Assembly: GCA_002345825.1 (NCBI GenBank)
Contig: DDWD01000160.1
Coordinates: 1 to 64,000 of the forward strand
Reading direction: 5' to 3'
From: Bacteroidales bacterium UBA2295
Lineage (GTDB): Bacteria > Bacteroidota > Bacteroidia > Bacteroidales > Tenuifilaceae
Length of the DNA stretch: 64,000 bases
Positions 51,643 through 61,774 of the stretch are shown in pieces. A program made the position numbers and the translations under genes. The number at the start of each line of letters is the position of its first letter. Position 1 is the stretch's first letter. The notes below the pieces were generated by a model. The model was not told the origin of the DNA. It searched no databases and saw only the letters and a program-made list of their open reading frames with translations.

Positions 51643-54129
51643 ATGATTCGGCTTGCCCTAATACTTATCATTCCCTTACTGGCTGGGTTTCATCTCGAAA
51701 CCTTTGCTCAGGATGAGTCACTCACCGTTTCTCAGGTCGATTCAATTATTGAGACCTATAAGGAACTTCCCCCAAACGAAAGGGTTGAAAAAATATCAGC
51801 ATTAATTGATTCATACCCCAACATATCGGATAAGATTAAGGCTAAGGCTTATATTGAGATTGGTATTGGGCATTCAAGGTCGAATCGTTTTAGCTCAGCC
51901 ATAGCGCACTACGATAAAGCAGCCGCTCTTAGTAAGGCTGTTGGAGATAAGGTTAATTATTCCAGAGCCCTCAATCTAAGTGGTATCTCCTATAATCATT
52001 TACATCAATTTGACAAAGCTATTGAATCGCTGCAAAATGCTCTTGCAATTCGTATGAACATTGGGGACAAGCTACTAATTGCATCAACCCTGAACAATTT
52101 GGCCGTTTCGTTTCGCGTAACAAATCAACTAGATGCTGCTATCGAGAATTATTATCGCAGCATAACTCTTTACAAAGAAGTTGGAGATTTGGCTGGGCAG
52201 TCGTTTGCCCTAAACAACATAGGCTTGGTTCTAATCGATCAACAGGAGTATGATGTTGCCATAGAGTTTTTAACTCAGTCTCTTGATCTAAAGAAACAGC
52301 TGGATGATACGCTAAAAAGTGCTATTACATACTATAATTTGGGTAGAGTTTATCTGTTAACCAAACAATACAAGTTGGCAATAAATAACCTAGAAACTGC
52401 AGCAGGACTCTACAAAGCTGCAGATAATATTCAAGGTTTAACCGATTGCTACAATAGTATTGCCCGGGTTTACCTCAGTAACGATGAATACACCAAAGCG
52501 CTTTCGTATATTAATCTGGCTAAATCGCTAATTCACTTTAACGAAACTAACACCTTGGCTCTAGAAAATATACAGATCCAGTCCGATTACTATTTAGCCA
52601 TTGGTAATGCCCATAAATCGAGAGAATTGCTGGCTGATTATATTAAAAGATACCAGGAGGTTCAGAATACAGTGGTGAACAATCAGATAGCCGAACTCTC
52701 ATTTATGTACGAGAACGAACGAATGGAACAGGAGAAGAACCTGCTGGAGAAGAATTTGGATATTGAGAAACTTCGATTGCAAAAGGCACATATTAAGCAG
52801 TATGCTATCACCTTTGTAGCCCTCCTATTCTTAGTTCTACTGATAGCTTCGCTTTTTTTTATTCGAAAATACATGAGAAAGGGGGAAGAACTCGAGAAGC
52901 TCAATACCGAGTTAAACCATATGAACTCACATCTTGAAACCATTGTTGATTCTCGAACTCAAGATCTACTGGAAACCCTCAGAAAAGCGCAAGAGAGCGA
53001 CAAGCAAAAATCGGCATTCCTGGCCAGTATGAGTCATGAAATTCGCACCCCATTAAACGGAATTCTAGGCTTTTCAAAGTTGCTAACCGATGAAACATTA
53101 ACCCATAGTGAGAGGAGCCAGTATGTTGGACTAATTAACCGCAGGGGGCGCAATTTGCTTCAAATTGTAAACGACATAATCAATTATTCTCTTATTGATT
53201 CCGGGCAGGTTAAGGTTAAAAAAATATCTTTTAACCTTAACCTGCTCATGTACGATTTGTATAGCATGTTTACCTCAAGCGATTACGATAAGCGAAGAGC
53301 CCAAGTTGAGCTTAAGTTAACCTTGGGATTAAGCGATTCGCGCAGTGTTATTGTATCGGATCCAAATCGAATTGAGCAAATAATAAATAACCTCATTGAT
53401 AATGCCTTTAAGTTTACATCATCTGGCGTTGTTGAGTATGGCTACGATGTTCTTCCCAACAACACCATTAAGTTCTTCGTTCGTGATACCGGACCGGGCA
53501 TAGCGCCTGAGAAGGAGAGCATTATTTTCAGCCGCTTTAATCGCACCGACGAAGAATTGGCACAGGGTTTTTCAACCACGGGGCTTGGGCTACCAATTTG
53601 TAAAGGGTTGATTGAGCTGCTGAATGGAAGAATTTGGTTCGACACGAAGGCAGATCAGGGTACAACATTTTACTTCACTATACCATTTGTACCGGGTAAG
53701 CCCGAGAGTAAATCGTACGTTTCGCGCTCAGCTGTTCATAATATCTCGTTTAAAGGAAAACTGATCCTGGTGGTTGAGGATGATCTTATAAGCTATCAAT
53801 TCATCGAGGCGCTCTTGGTGCCCACTGATGTTAAAATAATTCACGCGAAGAATGGTGAGGACGCCATAGAGATTGTTAAAATACGATCGGACATTGACCT
53901 TATTGTAATGGATATGCGCCTACCTTTTATCGACGGGTATGAGGCTACTGCCAAAATTAAATCCTTCAATCCGCAAATGACCATTATAGCCCAAACCGCC
54001 AACGCAATGAGTTACGACAAGGAAAAATGCCTTAGCGTGGGGTGCGACGATTATATGCCTAAGCCCATCGACCCCGATGACTTCCTGAGAACAGTTGCAT
54101 ATCATCTTAAGAAGCCTGCACTTGCATAA
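51643..54129 (+). CDS. Hybrid sensor histidine kinase with periplasmic TPR sensor
   Basis: An 828-residue membrane kinase. Order: signal peptide (1-22, ending ETFAQ); six or seven tetratricopeptide repeats in the periplasm (about 60-330); transmembrane helix (about 388-408); coiled coil; HisKA with phospho-acceptor H465 (MSHEIRTPLNG); HATPase (N-box NNLIDNAFKF, G1 DTGPGIAP, G2 TGLGLPI); and a receiver with D757 (VMDMRLP). TPR-sensing hybrid kinases of this layout are typical of Bacteroidota; the ligand is unknown. It is followed 214 bp later by another hybrid kinase. There is no DNA-binding output domain, so phosphate must pass to a separate partner, perhaps through the Hpt domain of the next kinase. 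Confidence 0.92.
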   Translation: MIRLALILIIPLLAGFHLETFAQDESLTVSQVDSIIETYKELPPNERVEKISALIDSYPNISDKIKAKAYIEIGIGHSRSNRFSSAIAHYDKAAALSKAVGDKVNYSRALNLSGISYNHLHQFDKAIESLQNALAIRMNIGDKLLIASTLNNLAVSFRVTNQLDAAIENYYRSITLYKEVGDLAGQSFALNNIGLVLIDQQEYDVAIEFLTQSLDLKKQLDDTLKSAITYYNLGRVYLLTKQYKLAINNLETAAGLYKAADNIQGLTDCYNSIARVYLSNDEYTKALSYINLAKSLIHFNETNTLALENIQIQSDYYLAIGNAHKSRELLADYIKRYQEVQNTVVNNQIAELSFMYENERMEQEKNLLEKNLDIEKLRLQKAHIKQYAITFVALLFLVLLIASLFFIRKYMRKGEELEKLNTELNHMNSHLETIVDSRTQDLLETLRKAQESDKQKSAFLASMSHEIRTPLNGILGFSKLLTDETLTHSERSQYVGLINRRGRNLLQIVNDIINYSLIDSGQVKVKKISFNLNLLMYDLYSMFTSSDYDKRRAQVELKLTLGLSDSRSVIVSDPNRIEQIINNLIDNAFKFTSSGVVEYGYDVLPNNTIKFFVRDTGPGIAPEKESIIFSRFNRTDEELAQGFSTTGLGLPICKGLIELLNGRIWFDTKADQGTTFYFTIPFVPGKPESKSYVSRSAVHNISFKGKLILVVEDDLISYQFIEALLVPTDVKIIHAKNGEDAIEIVKIRSDIDLIVMDMRLPFIDGYEATAKIKSFNPQMTIIAQTANAMSYDKEKCLSVGCDDYMPKPIDPDDFLRTVAYHLKKPALA

Positions 54130-54343
54130 ATGGCTGACCTTATGGCACACAGTCTCATAGTGTTGATTTTATTGCACACTCAGCAGGCTATGGTTTTAAA
54201 GTAAACTATTTCATGAAGATATGATTTTACGTAGGTTTGCCGCTGTGGTCACCAGATCTTTATATCTTGGTACAGAATTAGCATTAGTCTATTCAGATTC
54301 AAAGAATGCGGTGCAGTTTATTGCAGAATGTTAACAAAAAGTA

Positions 54344-56917
54344 ATGATGAAAGAATATAAAGGAAAAACCAAGCAGGGAAGGATTAAGCCAAAGGTTTTT
54401 TGGGGTTTTTTCGTAATCTTGAGCATTGCCACGGTTGCCCTTTTTGTAACCTATAAGGGTTTTGTTGAACTTTCAGAGACTCGGGAGTCGCTTTCTAAAC
54501 CTAGCCAAAAGCTAATCAAGCTAAACTCAATAATTACCGATATTTACGAGGCCGAAAGCAATATACGAACATACACGCTTACTCAAAACGAAAGCTATCT
54601 ATCCCTATATCTTTCGTTTATGATTACCATAAACGATAAGGTTGACTCCCTGCTCTTGCTTTCCAGTTCCGATGCTGTTCAAGCCGAGAAGATCAAGTTT
54701 ATCCAAAACCTCCTAAAGCGCAAGCAACAGGTTTTAAATGAGCTGGTGGTCCTAAAGCAGGGAGATCAATCCTCCCGGTTTTATCAGAAAGCCTTGGAGC
54801 AGGTTGAGTCCATAAACCTTGACTCTATTCAGGAATCATCGGTGATTACAAGTGTAACCACAACCCGAACCTCGCGGCGCGATTCGGTTATTAGCAAGGT
54901 GCCCGAGGAGGATACCCAAAGCGGACTGAGCCGTTTTTTCAGCTGGTTCTCCAAAAAGGAGCCCACCGATAGTATCATTACCAAGCTGATAGTTGATGTG
55001 GAGACACAGATAGACACATTGAAACGAGCGGTAATGTCGCCTTCCGATAGCTTGCTGAACGAGGTAGTTCGCATACTCACCGAGATCCAAACGCAGCAAG
55101 AGATGACGCTTTACAATATTAGCGAAAAGGAGTTGGAACTTTTGCGGAGCGACAAGGAGATAATGGATCAGATACGCACCATTGTCTCACTACTCGAGCG
55201 TGAGGAACTAATGAATTCCATCGAATTAGCCCAGGAGGTCGACCTCGCAGTTAAAAACTCCACCCAGCTTTTGCTCATCCTAGGTGGTGCTGCTTTCGTC
55301 ATGTTTATTCTATTCACAGCGCTTATCTTCCGCGACGTGTCTCGTGCAACTTTTTACCGAAACCAGCTGCTTCATGCCAAGCAGTATGCCGAGAAACTCT
55401 TGAAAGTTAAGGAGGAGTTTTTGGCCAATATGAATCATGAAATCCGTACACCGCTTAGCGCAATTGTGGGGTTATCAAAACAGCTTCGAGCCCAAAATCT
55501 CAACGGTAAGCAAAAGTTTATTATTGATTCGCTCAACAGTTCGTCTGAACATCTGCTCGATATTGTGAACGATATTCTTGATTTGTCCAAAATAGAGGGA
55601 GGGCATTTACGATTCGAGAAAGCGCCCTTTAACCCACTGGTTGTAGTTCAAGAGGTGGCCAAAACATTTTCTGTAAAGGCACAGGAAAAGGGAATCGACT
55701 TAATCACCTCTACCTCGCACACCGATGAAGCAGTGGTGCTGGGTGATGCTTTTAGGTTGAAGCAAGTGCTTCTCAACTTAATTGGTAATGCCATAAAGTT
55801 CACCAACGCAGGTAGGGTTGAAATTAGCGTTAATTACAACTTCAGCGTAGCCAACACAATCCTATGCCAATTTGTAGTGAGCGATACCGGGATAGGAATC
55901 CCGAGCAGTAAAATTGACAAGATTTTTGAAGAGTTTAGTCAGGTCGACTCTAGCACTACTCGCCTATACGGGGGAACTGGCCTTGGCCTGGCAATAGTTA
56001 AAAAGTTAACCGAACTTCAAGGGGGCACTGTAGAGGTAGAAAGCGTTCGGGGCAAAGGATCTACATTTACAGTTTCAATCCCTTACAGGCTGGTTCAAAA
56101 CATTGAAGAAGCCAATGAGAGTCAGCTTGAGCAGGAAACACCTAAACTCCCTAGTGACTTAAATATTGTTGTGGTGGACGATGATCCCATTAGCCAGCTT
56201 CTGGTGGAAGAGATGTTGAAAATGTTGGGCACAACGCCTCGGGTGTTCGGCAATCCGTTTGATGCCATAGCCGATATCAAGAATAATCCACCCTTGGTGG
56301 TGCTTACCGATATTCAAATGCCCCTGATGAGCGGGTTTGATATGGTAAAACAGATAAAATCAATGCGGCGAGGGAAACGCTCCGTTGTAATAGCACTCAC
56401 GGCAAATAACACATCCAATAATCAGGATCGATATATTGAGGCAGGTTTTCATTGCGCAATAACCAAGCCATTTAACGAGATAAGCCTTTATAACACAATA
56501 GCGCCAGCCTTAGGACTAAGCACTGTAAAAAATCAGACTACCCGAAGCACAAACAGAATTGAAGGGTATGATATTACAGAGATTAAGCGATTTGCAGGAG
56601 ATGATGACCAGTCAACCTGCGAGATTCTACAGTCGTTTATCGACAACTCCAAAGCCAATGTAAAATACCTAAAGATGTTTGTAGAGCAGAAAAATTGGAA
56701 GGGAGTTGGTGAGGTTGCCCATAGAATGAAATCGGCATTTAGACAGCTCAAGGTCGATGGTTTGGGTCAAATGCTTGAAGAGCTAGAGAACGTAGAGCCC
56801 GATACCGTTGATGAGCAATGGCTCAACTCAACAGTTGAAGAGGTGTACAATGAGGTTCAGAAAGTGCAAACCCTTTTGCACCGAGATATCGAAAACCTAA
56901 GGGTGAAGATTAGATAG
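54344..56917 (+). CDS. Hybrid sensor histidine kinase with receiver and Hpt domains
   Basis: An 857-residue kinase (start ATG at 54344; a second ATG follows directly). Transmembrane helices at about 21-41 and 304-324 enclose a helical sensor domain of about 260 residues resembling CHASE3-like regions, with a Ser/Thr-rich insert (VITSVTTTRTSRRDSVIS). Then come HisKA with H365 (NMNHEIRTPLSA), HATPase (NLIGNAIKFTNAG, DTGIGIP, GGTGLGLAIVKK), a receiver with D656 (LTDIQMPLMSG) and an Hpt domain with H793 (VAHRMKSAFRQL). All relay residues for His-Asp-His transfer are intact, so it can pass phosphate to a separate regulator. The regulator is not encoded next to it. Confidence 0.92.
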   Translation: MMKEYKGKTKQGRIKPKVFWGFFVILSIATVALFVTYKGFVELSETRESLSKPSQKLIKLNSIITDIYEAESNIRTYTLTQNESYLSLYLSFMITINDKVDSLLLLSSSDAVQAEKIKFIQNLLKRKQQVLNELVVLKQGDQSSRFYQKALEQVESINLDSIQESSVITSVTTTRTSRRDSVISKVPEEDTQSGLSRFFSWFSKKEPTDSIITKLIVDVETQIDTLKRAVMSPSDSLLNEVVRILTEIQTQQEMTLYNISEKELELLRSDKEIMDQIRTIVSLLEREELMNSIELAQEVDLAVKNSTQLLLILGGAAFVMFILFTALIFRDVSRATFYRNQLLHAKQYAEKLLKVKEEFLANMNHEIRTPLSAIVGLSKQLRAQNLNGKQKFIIDSLNSSSEHLLDIVNDILDLSKIEGGHLRFEKAPFNPLVVVQEVAKTFSVKAQEKGIDLITSTSHTDEAVVLGDAFRLKQVLLNLIGNAIKFTNAGRVEISVNYNFSVANTILCQFVVSDTGIGIPSSKIDKIFEEFSQVDSSTTRLYGGTGLGLAIVKKLTELQGGTVEVESVRGKGSTFTVSIPYRLVQNIEEANESQLEQETPKLPSDLNIVVVDDDPISQLLVEEMLKMLGTTPRVFGNPFDAIADIKNNPPLVVLTDIQMPLMSGFDMVKQIKSMRRGKRSVVIALTANNTSNNQDRYIEAGFHCAITKPFNEISLYNTIAPALGLSTVKNQTTRSTNRIEGYDITEIKRFAGDDDQSTCEILQSFIDNSKANVKYLKMFVEQKNWKGVGEVAHRMKSAFRQLKVDGLGQMLEELENVEPDTVDEQWLNSTVEEVYNEVQKVQTLLHRDIENLRVKIR

Positions 56918-57440
56918 CTATGATTTAAATCCCCGTTCAAAAAGTTCTTGTTAATTAGGAGGTTACAATAATGTTTTCCCGTAAAAACTTGCTCTTCTAA
57001 TAATGTGAGGTCGACATAAGGAGTAACTATGTATCTCCCTTAAAAACAAGCGAATAAGATTGATAGTTGTGGTTATTGTTTTTATTGCTAAGATTATTTG
57101 AGTTAATAATAAGGTTTCTTGTAGTTAATAAACCTTATTTTGGTTTTTTATACCTTAGTAAAACAGAGCGAAGCCAAAGATATCCAACCTTATTACCTTA
57201 TTTTGTGAAGTCTTATATCAACGCGTTATATCGAACACACGTTAATAAATACCAATCCCACTTCTCGCTCCCCTATTTCTTACAAAGTTTTGATTTTTGC
57301 ACCTACTTGTTAGATGCAGACCCTTGTTATTGTTGATACTCAGCACTTGCCTGTAAATTTTATGTGTAAGTTTTTGGTTGTGATGTCTCTACAATTAATA
57401 ATATTTCATAAATTAGTATATCTTTTAAAATAATGAGAAT
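56918..57440. other. Intergenic region between the kinase and caspase-like genes
   Basis: This 523-bp AT-rich stretch shows no convincing coding sequence; an 89-codon frame inside it has no coding character. The one structured element is the hairpin at 57108-57139. A TATATCTTTT-like sequence just before 57441 is a weak promoter candidate for the next operon. Confidence 0.5.
57108..57150 (+). terminator. Rho-independent terminator candidate after the second kinase gene
   Basis: AATAAGGTTT (57108-57117) and AAACCTTATT (57130-57139) form a perfect 10-bp stem with a 12-nt loop, followed by a T-rich tract (TTTGGTTTTTTAT). It lies about 190 bp past the kinase stop, far but plausible. It insulates the caspase-like operon. 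Confidence 0.5.
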
Positions 57441-59822
57441 ATGAATCTTACTAGTTTAAAGGGTATCCCCATCGCAATCCTATACGTATTGTTTAGTATT
57501 CAGGTTTATGCTTCGGACGATATTGTGTACCTGCAAAAAATTAGCAGCTGGGAGAATGTGACTGGCTTCGATATAAATGCTGCAGGCGACTATATGGTTG
57601 TTTCAATGATGATAAATAACCGGGAGCAGCTTTATGAGAGCCGATTTGATGGTACTATCTGGGCCTATCCAACACCAATTGAATCCATCAATAGTTTTAA
57701 TGGTAACACTTCAAATATAGGGGGGCCCTATCTGTATTTCAATGAGAATATTATATATTACCATGCTAACTTTCCCGGAGGGAAAGGGGGATACGATATA
57801 TACTATTCCACAAAAACTGAAGGGAAATGGAGCGAGCCCATTCCTATTGGCTCTCCAATTAGTAGCGAAAGGGATGAGTTTCACCCTTCGGTGCCTCCCG
57901 GATTGCAAAAATTTTACTTTTCTCGCGATAACCCATCCACCGATTTAAAAAAACCATCCCGCAGCCCAAATTGCGAGATCTTCTATTTATCTCAAATGCA
58001 ATCATCAAAGGAATGGGGAACACCAAAACCCCTACATGATGTTGTAAATATTGGATGTCAGCGTGGGTTATACGTTAATAACGATGGAAAAACAATCCTC
58101 TTCTCTTGTGTTGATCAGGAAAATCATAAGGAGGGATACAATATCTACTTTGCACGGGAGCTGCTTCCTGGATCATGGTTACTACCAGTTGCAATCGAAG
58201 GAATAACCTCCGAGAAAACCAATCTAAACCCCAGAATAGTTGATGATTATATTTATTTTATTGTTCAAACCGAATCAAGAAAAGAAACAATTGCAAACAT
58301 ATACCGAACAAAACTGCCCAATCAGTATAAACCTCTGGAGCTAGTTGAAACTAAAGGAAAAATTTTACATCTCGAGAGCAAAAAACCATTGCACTCGCCC
58401 CTTACGGTTTTCGACCCTATTACGCTATCGGTGCAGGGCGAATTCTATAGTGACCAGCAAACAGGGGAATACAAGATGTTGCTGCTCGACGATTCAAACT
58501 ATATTGTTGATGTTCGCAATCAAGGGTTTTCTTTTGCCGGGTATCAAATCGATTATAGAAAAGACGAGAAGGTTACTAGCCCACCAGTAATTGAACTTTT
58601 CGATGAGATTGATTTGGATATCCTGGTGTACGACAGTGAGATTTTCCGACCACTCGACGCAACGGTTTGGGTCGATGTTCTCTCCGATAATAATAGACGA
58701 ATTGATGCTGTAAACAAGGGGGAGGGTGTTTACTCGCTAAAATTACCTGTTGGGCATAATTATAAAATAAACTCAACAGCCAAAGGCTTTGAAGATAATG
58801 GTTTTGAGTTTAACCTGTTTGGTGATATAATCTTTTCTCAATTTGAACGTAACCTTCCGCTCGATCCTAAGAAAAAACTCTTTGAAATATATGTTACCGA
58901 TAATGAGACGAACAACCCCATAAATGCTGAGGTTACTTTTAAAAACCTTAATAGAGATGAGGTCATATCGTTCATAGCAGATGTGGAGGCAGAGGAACCT
59001 GCCGAGGCCCAGGTTTTCGATGATATGAGCGATTTGATGAAAATCCCCTTTAAGAACCCAACAAACCCATACAGCTTCGCTTTAATCATAGGCAACGAGG
59101 ACTACAATTCGTATCAGGTTGGATTGCAGAGTGAGGCCAACGTAGACTATGCCATTCGCGATGCCAATCTTTTTAAAGAGTATGCTCAAAATGTGCTTGG
59201 TGTTCCCACAGAGAACATAATGCTTATGCTGAATGCAAGGGCCATTGAGATGTACTCTGAGATAAAAAGGCTAACCAATATCATTAAATCGCTTGAGGGG
59301 AAAGCCGAGGTATTTGTTTACTACGCTGGACATGGCTTTCCCGATCCTCAAACGCGTGATCCCTATATAATACCCGTTGATGTATCTGGTTCAAGCTTAC
59401 GATACGGAGTTAAGCTAACCGATTTATACAAAAGGCTATCGGAGCACCCGGCAAAGCGCGTAACCGTTTTCCTCGATGCCTGCTTTAGCGGTGGTGCTCG
59501 AAACGTTGGGCTTGTTTCAGCTCGTGCTATAAGGGTAAAGCCCAAGGAGGGTTTAGTACAAGGGAACCTGGTTGTGTTTTCGGCCACAAGTGACAACCAA
59601 ACGGCTCATCCATACCGAGATGAGGAACACGGATTATTTACATATTATTTAATAAGAAAGATTCGAGAAACACGAGGAAACATTACCTACAAGGAATTGT
59701 CCGATTATTTAAAGGAAACCGTTGCCATTCGTTCAATTCTGGTAAATAATGCAGAACAATCGCCCCAAATCAATGTAAGCCCATCGGTTGAGAACAACTG
59801 GGCCGACTGGAAACTTAGGTAG
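57441..59822 (+). CDS. Secreted caspase-like (C14) protein with PD40-type propeller N-terminus
   Basis: A 793-residue exported protein (signal peptide about 1-25, ending QVYAS). Residues about 30-290 contain TolB/PD40-like blade motifs (YLYFNENIIYYHANFPGGKGGYDIYYS, shown by GGYDIYYST and GYNIYFAREL). About 310-520 is a set of beta-sandwich segments (DSNYIVDVRNQGF, GHNYKINSTAKGF). From about 543 it is a caspase-family peptidase: ALIIGNEDYNS, catalytic H631 (YYAGHGF) and C681 (DACFSGG). Both catalytic residues are intact. Such proteins cut other proteins after basic or acidic residues; the target is unknown. It heads a three-gene run with a WD40-OmpA protein and a large secreted protein. Confidence 0.88.
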   Translation: MNLTSLKGIPIAILYVLFSIQVYASDDIVYLQKISSWENVTGFDINAAGDYMVVSMMINNREQLYESRFDGTIWAYPTPIESINSFNGNTSNIGGPYLYFNENIIYYHANFPGGKGGYDIYYSTKTEGKWSEPIPIGSPISSERDEFHPSVPPGLQKFYFSRDNPSTDLKKPSRSPNCEIFYLSQMQSSKEWGTPKPLHDVVNIGCQRGLYVNNDGKTILFSCVDQENHKEGYNIYFARELLPGSWLLPVAIEGITSEKTNLNPRIVDDYIYFIVQTESRKETIANIYRTKLPNQYKPLELVETKGKILHLESKKPLHSPLTVFDPITLSVQGEFYSDQQTGEYKMLLLDDSNYIVDVRNQGFSFAGYQIDYRKDEKVTSPPVIELFDEIDLDILVYDSEIFRPLDATVWVDVLSDNNRRIDAVNKGEGVYSLKLPVGHNYKINSTAKGFEDNGFEFNLFGDIIFSQFERNLPLDPKKKLFEIYVTDNETNNPINAEVTFKNLNRDEVISFIADVEAEEPAEAQVFDDMSDLMKIPFKNPTNPYSFALIIGNEDYNSYQVGLQSEANVDYAIRDANLFKEYAQNVLGVPTENIMLMLNARAIEMYSEIKRLTNIIKSLEGKAEVFVYYAGHGFPDPQTRDPYIIPVDVSGSSLRYGVKLTDLYKRLSEHPAKRVTVFLDACFSGGARNVGLVSARAIRVKPKEGLVQGNLVVFSATSDNQTAHPYRDEEHGLFTYYLIRKIRETRGNITYKELSDYLKETVAIRSILVNNAEQSPQINVSPSVENNWADWKLR

Positions 59823-59929
59823 GACGAAATTAGTGTAAAGGAGTAAAAATGGATAGGCTTAAATATCGGTCAAAAGAGCATCCTCTGTCAGGCTGCTTGA
59901 AAACAAACAAAACCATTAATTATTCTAAT

Positions 59930-61774
59930 ATGAATAGAGTGATTTACCTTTTGTTTCTACTTATATGCAGTAACCAACTTTTTGCTCAGGTAGATTTTAA
60001 AAGGGCGCTGGTAGAGGCAGGGCATTTCATTACCTGTTCACATTATAGTTTCGATGGCAAGTACCTTGCAACGGCTGGAACTGATAATAGATTAATTATT
60101 CGCCAGGTGGAAACCGGTGAGATAATCAAACAGATGAACACCCAGAGCCCATTAAGATGTCTGAGATTTTCGTTGGACGGTAGAAACCTTTTTACGGCAG
60201 GAAACGATAACAACATAGCCGTGTGGGATGTTGATGTGGGCAATGTAGTTCGCAGTTTTGTAGGGCACTCTGGCCCAGTTACCGCAATAGCAATCAGCCT
60301 CAGCGGTAATTATATTGCATCGGGTGGCACCGATCATCAGGTAATAATTTGGGATATAGAAACAGGTCAATCAGTTCAAAGCCTTAGCGGATCAAACGCA
60401 ACAATTACCTCCGTAGCATTTCATCCATACGGACAAAAAGTTATGGCTGGTTCCGACAATGGTTATGTTTACGTATGGGATGTTAAAACCGGAAAACTCG
60501 AGAATCAATTTATTGCAGAGGAAGGAGGCGTTAATACAATTGATGTTAGCCCAAACGGTAACTTTTTTGCCACTGGTGGAGCTGAAACAAAAATTGGGAT
60601 ATGGAATGCGTACAGCTATGATCTTGAAAACACTATGTTTGGGCATATTGATACCGTTAATACTATTGGTTATAGTCCCGATGGGAGATTTATTGTGAGT
60701 GGTTCGCAGGATAAGTATATTTTAATTCGAAACCTAGGAACTGGCGAAATAGCGTTTCACTCCAATATGCAACAGCACATCATAACTTCGGTAGCTATTA
60801 ATCCCAATGGTAGTGAATTTGCATCGTCGTCGGTACTTTCCGATACGCTGAAGATATGGGATTTATCCGCATTGAAAATTGTGCCTAAGCTTTACCAAGT
60901 GCTGGGAAAGGAGGTTGAGGAAAAACCAAAGCCTATAATACAGTGGATAACAGAAGATAATAGGGAGAGTATAAGCCTAGGGTATGGGGTGAAATACAAA
61001 CTTTTAGCAAAGCAACCGGTAGAGAAGTTAAACGTGTATGTTAATGGCGAAAGACAGGTTAGTGAGGTGAATATTGAAGCGTCGCCTGATGAGTGGTGCG
61101 AGTTTGAAAGTATTGTATACCTAAACGATGGACCCAACGAGGTAAAGGTTGATCTTTTTTACGCCGATGGGATGGTGTCATTGGATGCGATTAATATTAG
61201 TTACAATTTAGCTTTGGCCGACGAGTTAATTCAAGCTGCTCGAAAACGAAAAATAACAGTGTGGTTAAGGGAAACCGATGAATACGAGTACGTAGTTAGG
61301 GGGGCCGAAGGATACCTCTTTCATAGCGAAAAGATCAAGGTGGAGGAGAAGGAAGAGGCTAATATTGATGTTGAGTTGGTTCCACTACAAGAGGAGGTGT
61401 CCATTGTTCTAAATAACATTACATTCCCTACTAACTCAGCCGAGCTTACACCCGAGTCGTTTGTTGAGCTGGACAGGGTTGTCGATTTACTTAAAACAAA
61501 CCCCAAGCTTACCATTGAAATTTCTGCCCATACCGATAATGTGGGGTCAGAGGCATACAATATGCTATTATCTAACCGAAGAGCACAATCGGTTGTGAAC
61601 TACTTGCTTGATTACGATGTTGAGCCTGAAAGGCTGGTGGCTAAGGGTTATGGGCCTAAAAAGCCAATGGTGCCTAATACATCCGATGAGAATAGGGCAA
61701 CCAACAGGCGGGTAGAGTTTAAAATTATTGACTTACCGGACAAACAAAACACGGAGAATAATGATGAGCTGTAA
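59930..61774 (+). CDS. WD40 repeat protein with C-terminal OmpA peptidoglycan-binding domain
   Basis: A 614-residue exported protein. I choose the ATG at 59930 because it gives a proper signal peptide (MNRVIYLLFLLICSNQLFAQ); starting at 59849 would put 27 polar residues in front. About 30-330 carries seven WD40 repeats (AVWDVDVGNVVRSFVGHSG, IIWDIETGQSV, YVWDVKTGKLE, GIWNAYSYDLE, KIWDLSALK), enough for one propeller. About 350-480 is a beta-rich linker region. About 490-605 is an OmpA-type domain (FPTNSAELTPES, ISAHTDNVGSEAYNMLLSNR, NRATNRRVEF) that binds peptidoglycan. It is therefore a cell-wall-tethered propeller, probably a scaffold. It lies 107 bp after the caspase-like gene and overlaps the next gene by 14 bp. 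Confidence 0.92.
   Translation: MNRVIYLLFLLICSNQLFAQVDFKRALVEAGHFITCSHYSFDGKYLATAGTDNRLIIRQVETGEIIKQMNTQSPLRCLRFSLDGRNLFTAGNDNNIAVWDVDVGNVVRSFVGHSGPVTAIAISLSGNYIASGGTDHQVIIWDIETGQSVQSLSGSNATITSVAFHPYGQKVMAGSDNGYVYVWDVKTGKLENQFIAEEGGVNTIDVSPNGNFFATGGAETKIGIWNAYSYDLENTMFGHIDTVNTIGYSPDGRFIVSGSQDKYILIRNLGTGEIAFHSNMQQHIITSVAINPNGSEFASSSVLSDTLKIWDLSALKIVPKLYQVLGKEVEEKPKPIIQWITEDNRESISLGYGVKYKLLAKQPVEKLNVYVNGERQVSEVNIEASPDEWCEFESIVYLNDGPNEVKVDLFYADGMVSLDAINISYNLALADELIQAARKRKITVWLRETDEYEYVVRGAEGYLFHSEKIKVEEKEEANIDVELVPLQEEVSIVLNNITFPTNSAELTPESFVELDRVVDLLKTNPKLTIEISAHTDNVGSEAYNMLLSNRRAQSVVNYLLDYDVEPERLVAKGYGPKKPMVPNTSDENRATNRRVEFKIIDLPDKQNTENNDEL

Noticed and set aside
57067..57336. 89-codon plus-strand frame in the gap before the caspase-like gene
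   Set aside because: It spans the terminator-like hairpin, is rich in Phe, Leu and Tyr from AT-rich DNA, and shows no family resemblance.
59849..59929. Extended N-terminus of the WD40-OmpA protein
   Set aside because: It places 27 polar residues before a perfect signal peptide that begins at the ATG at 59930.
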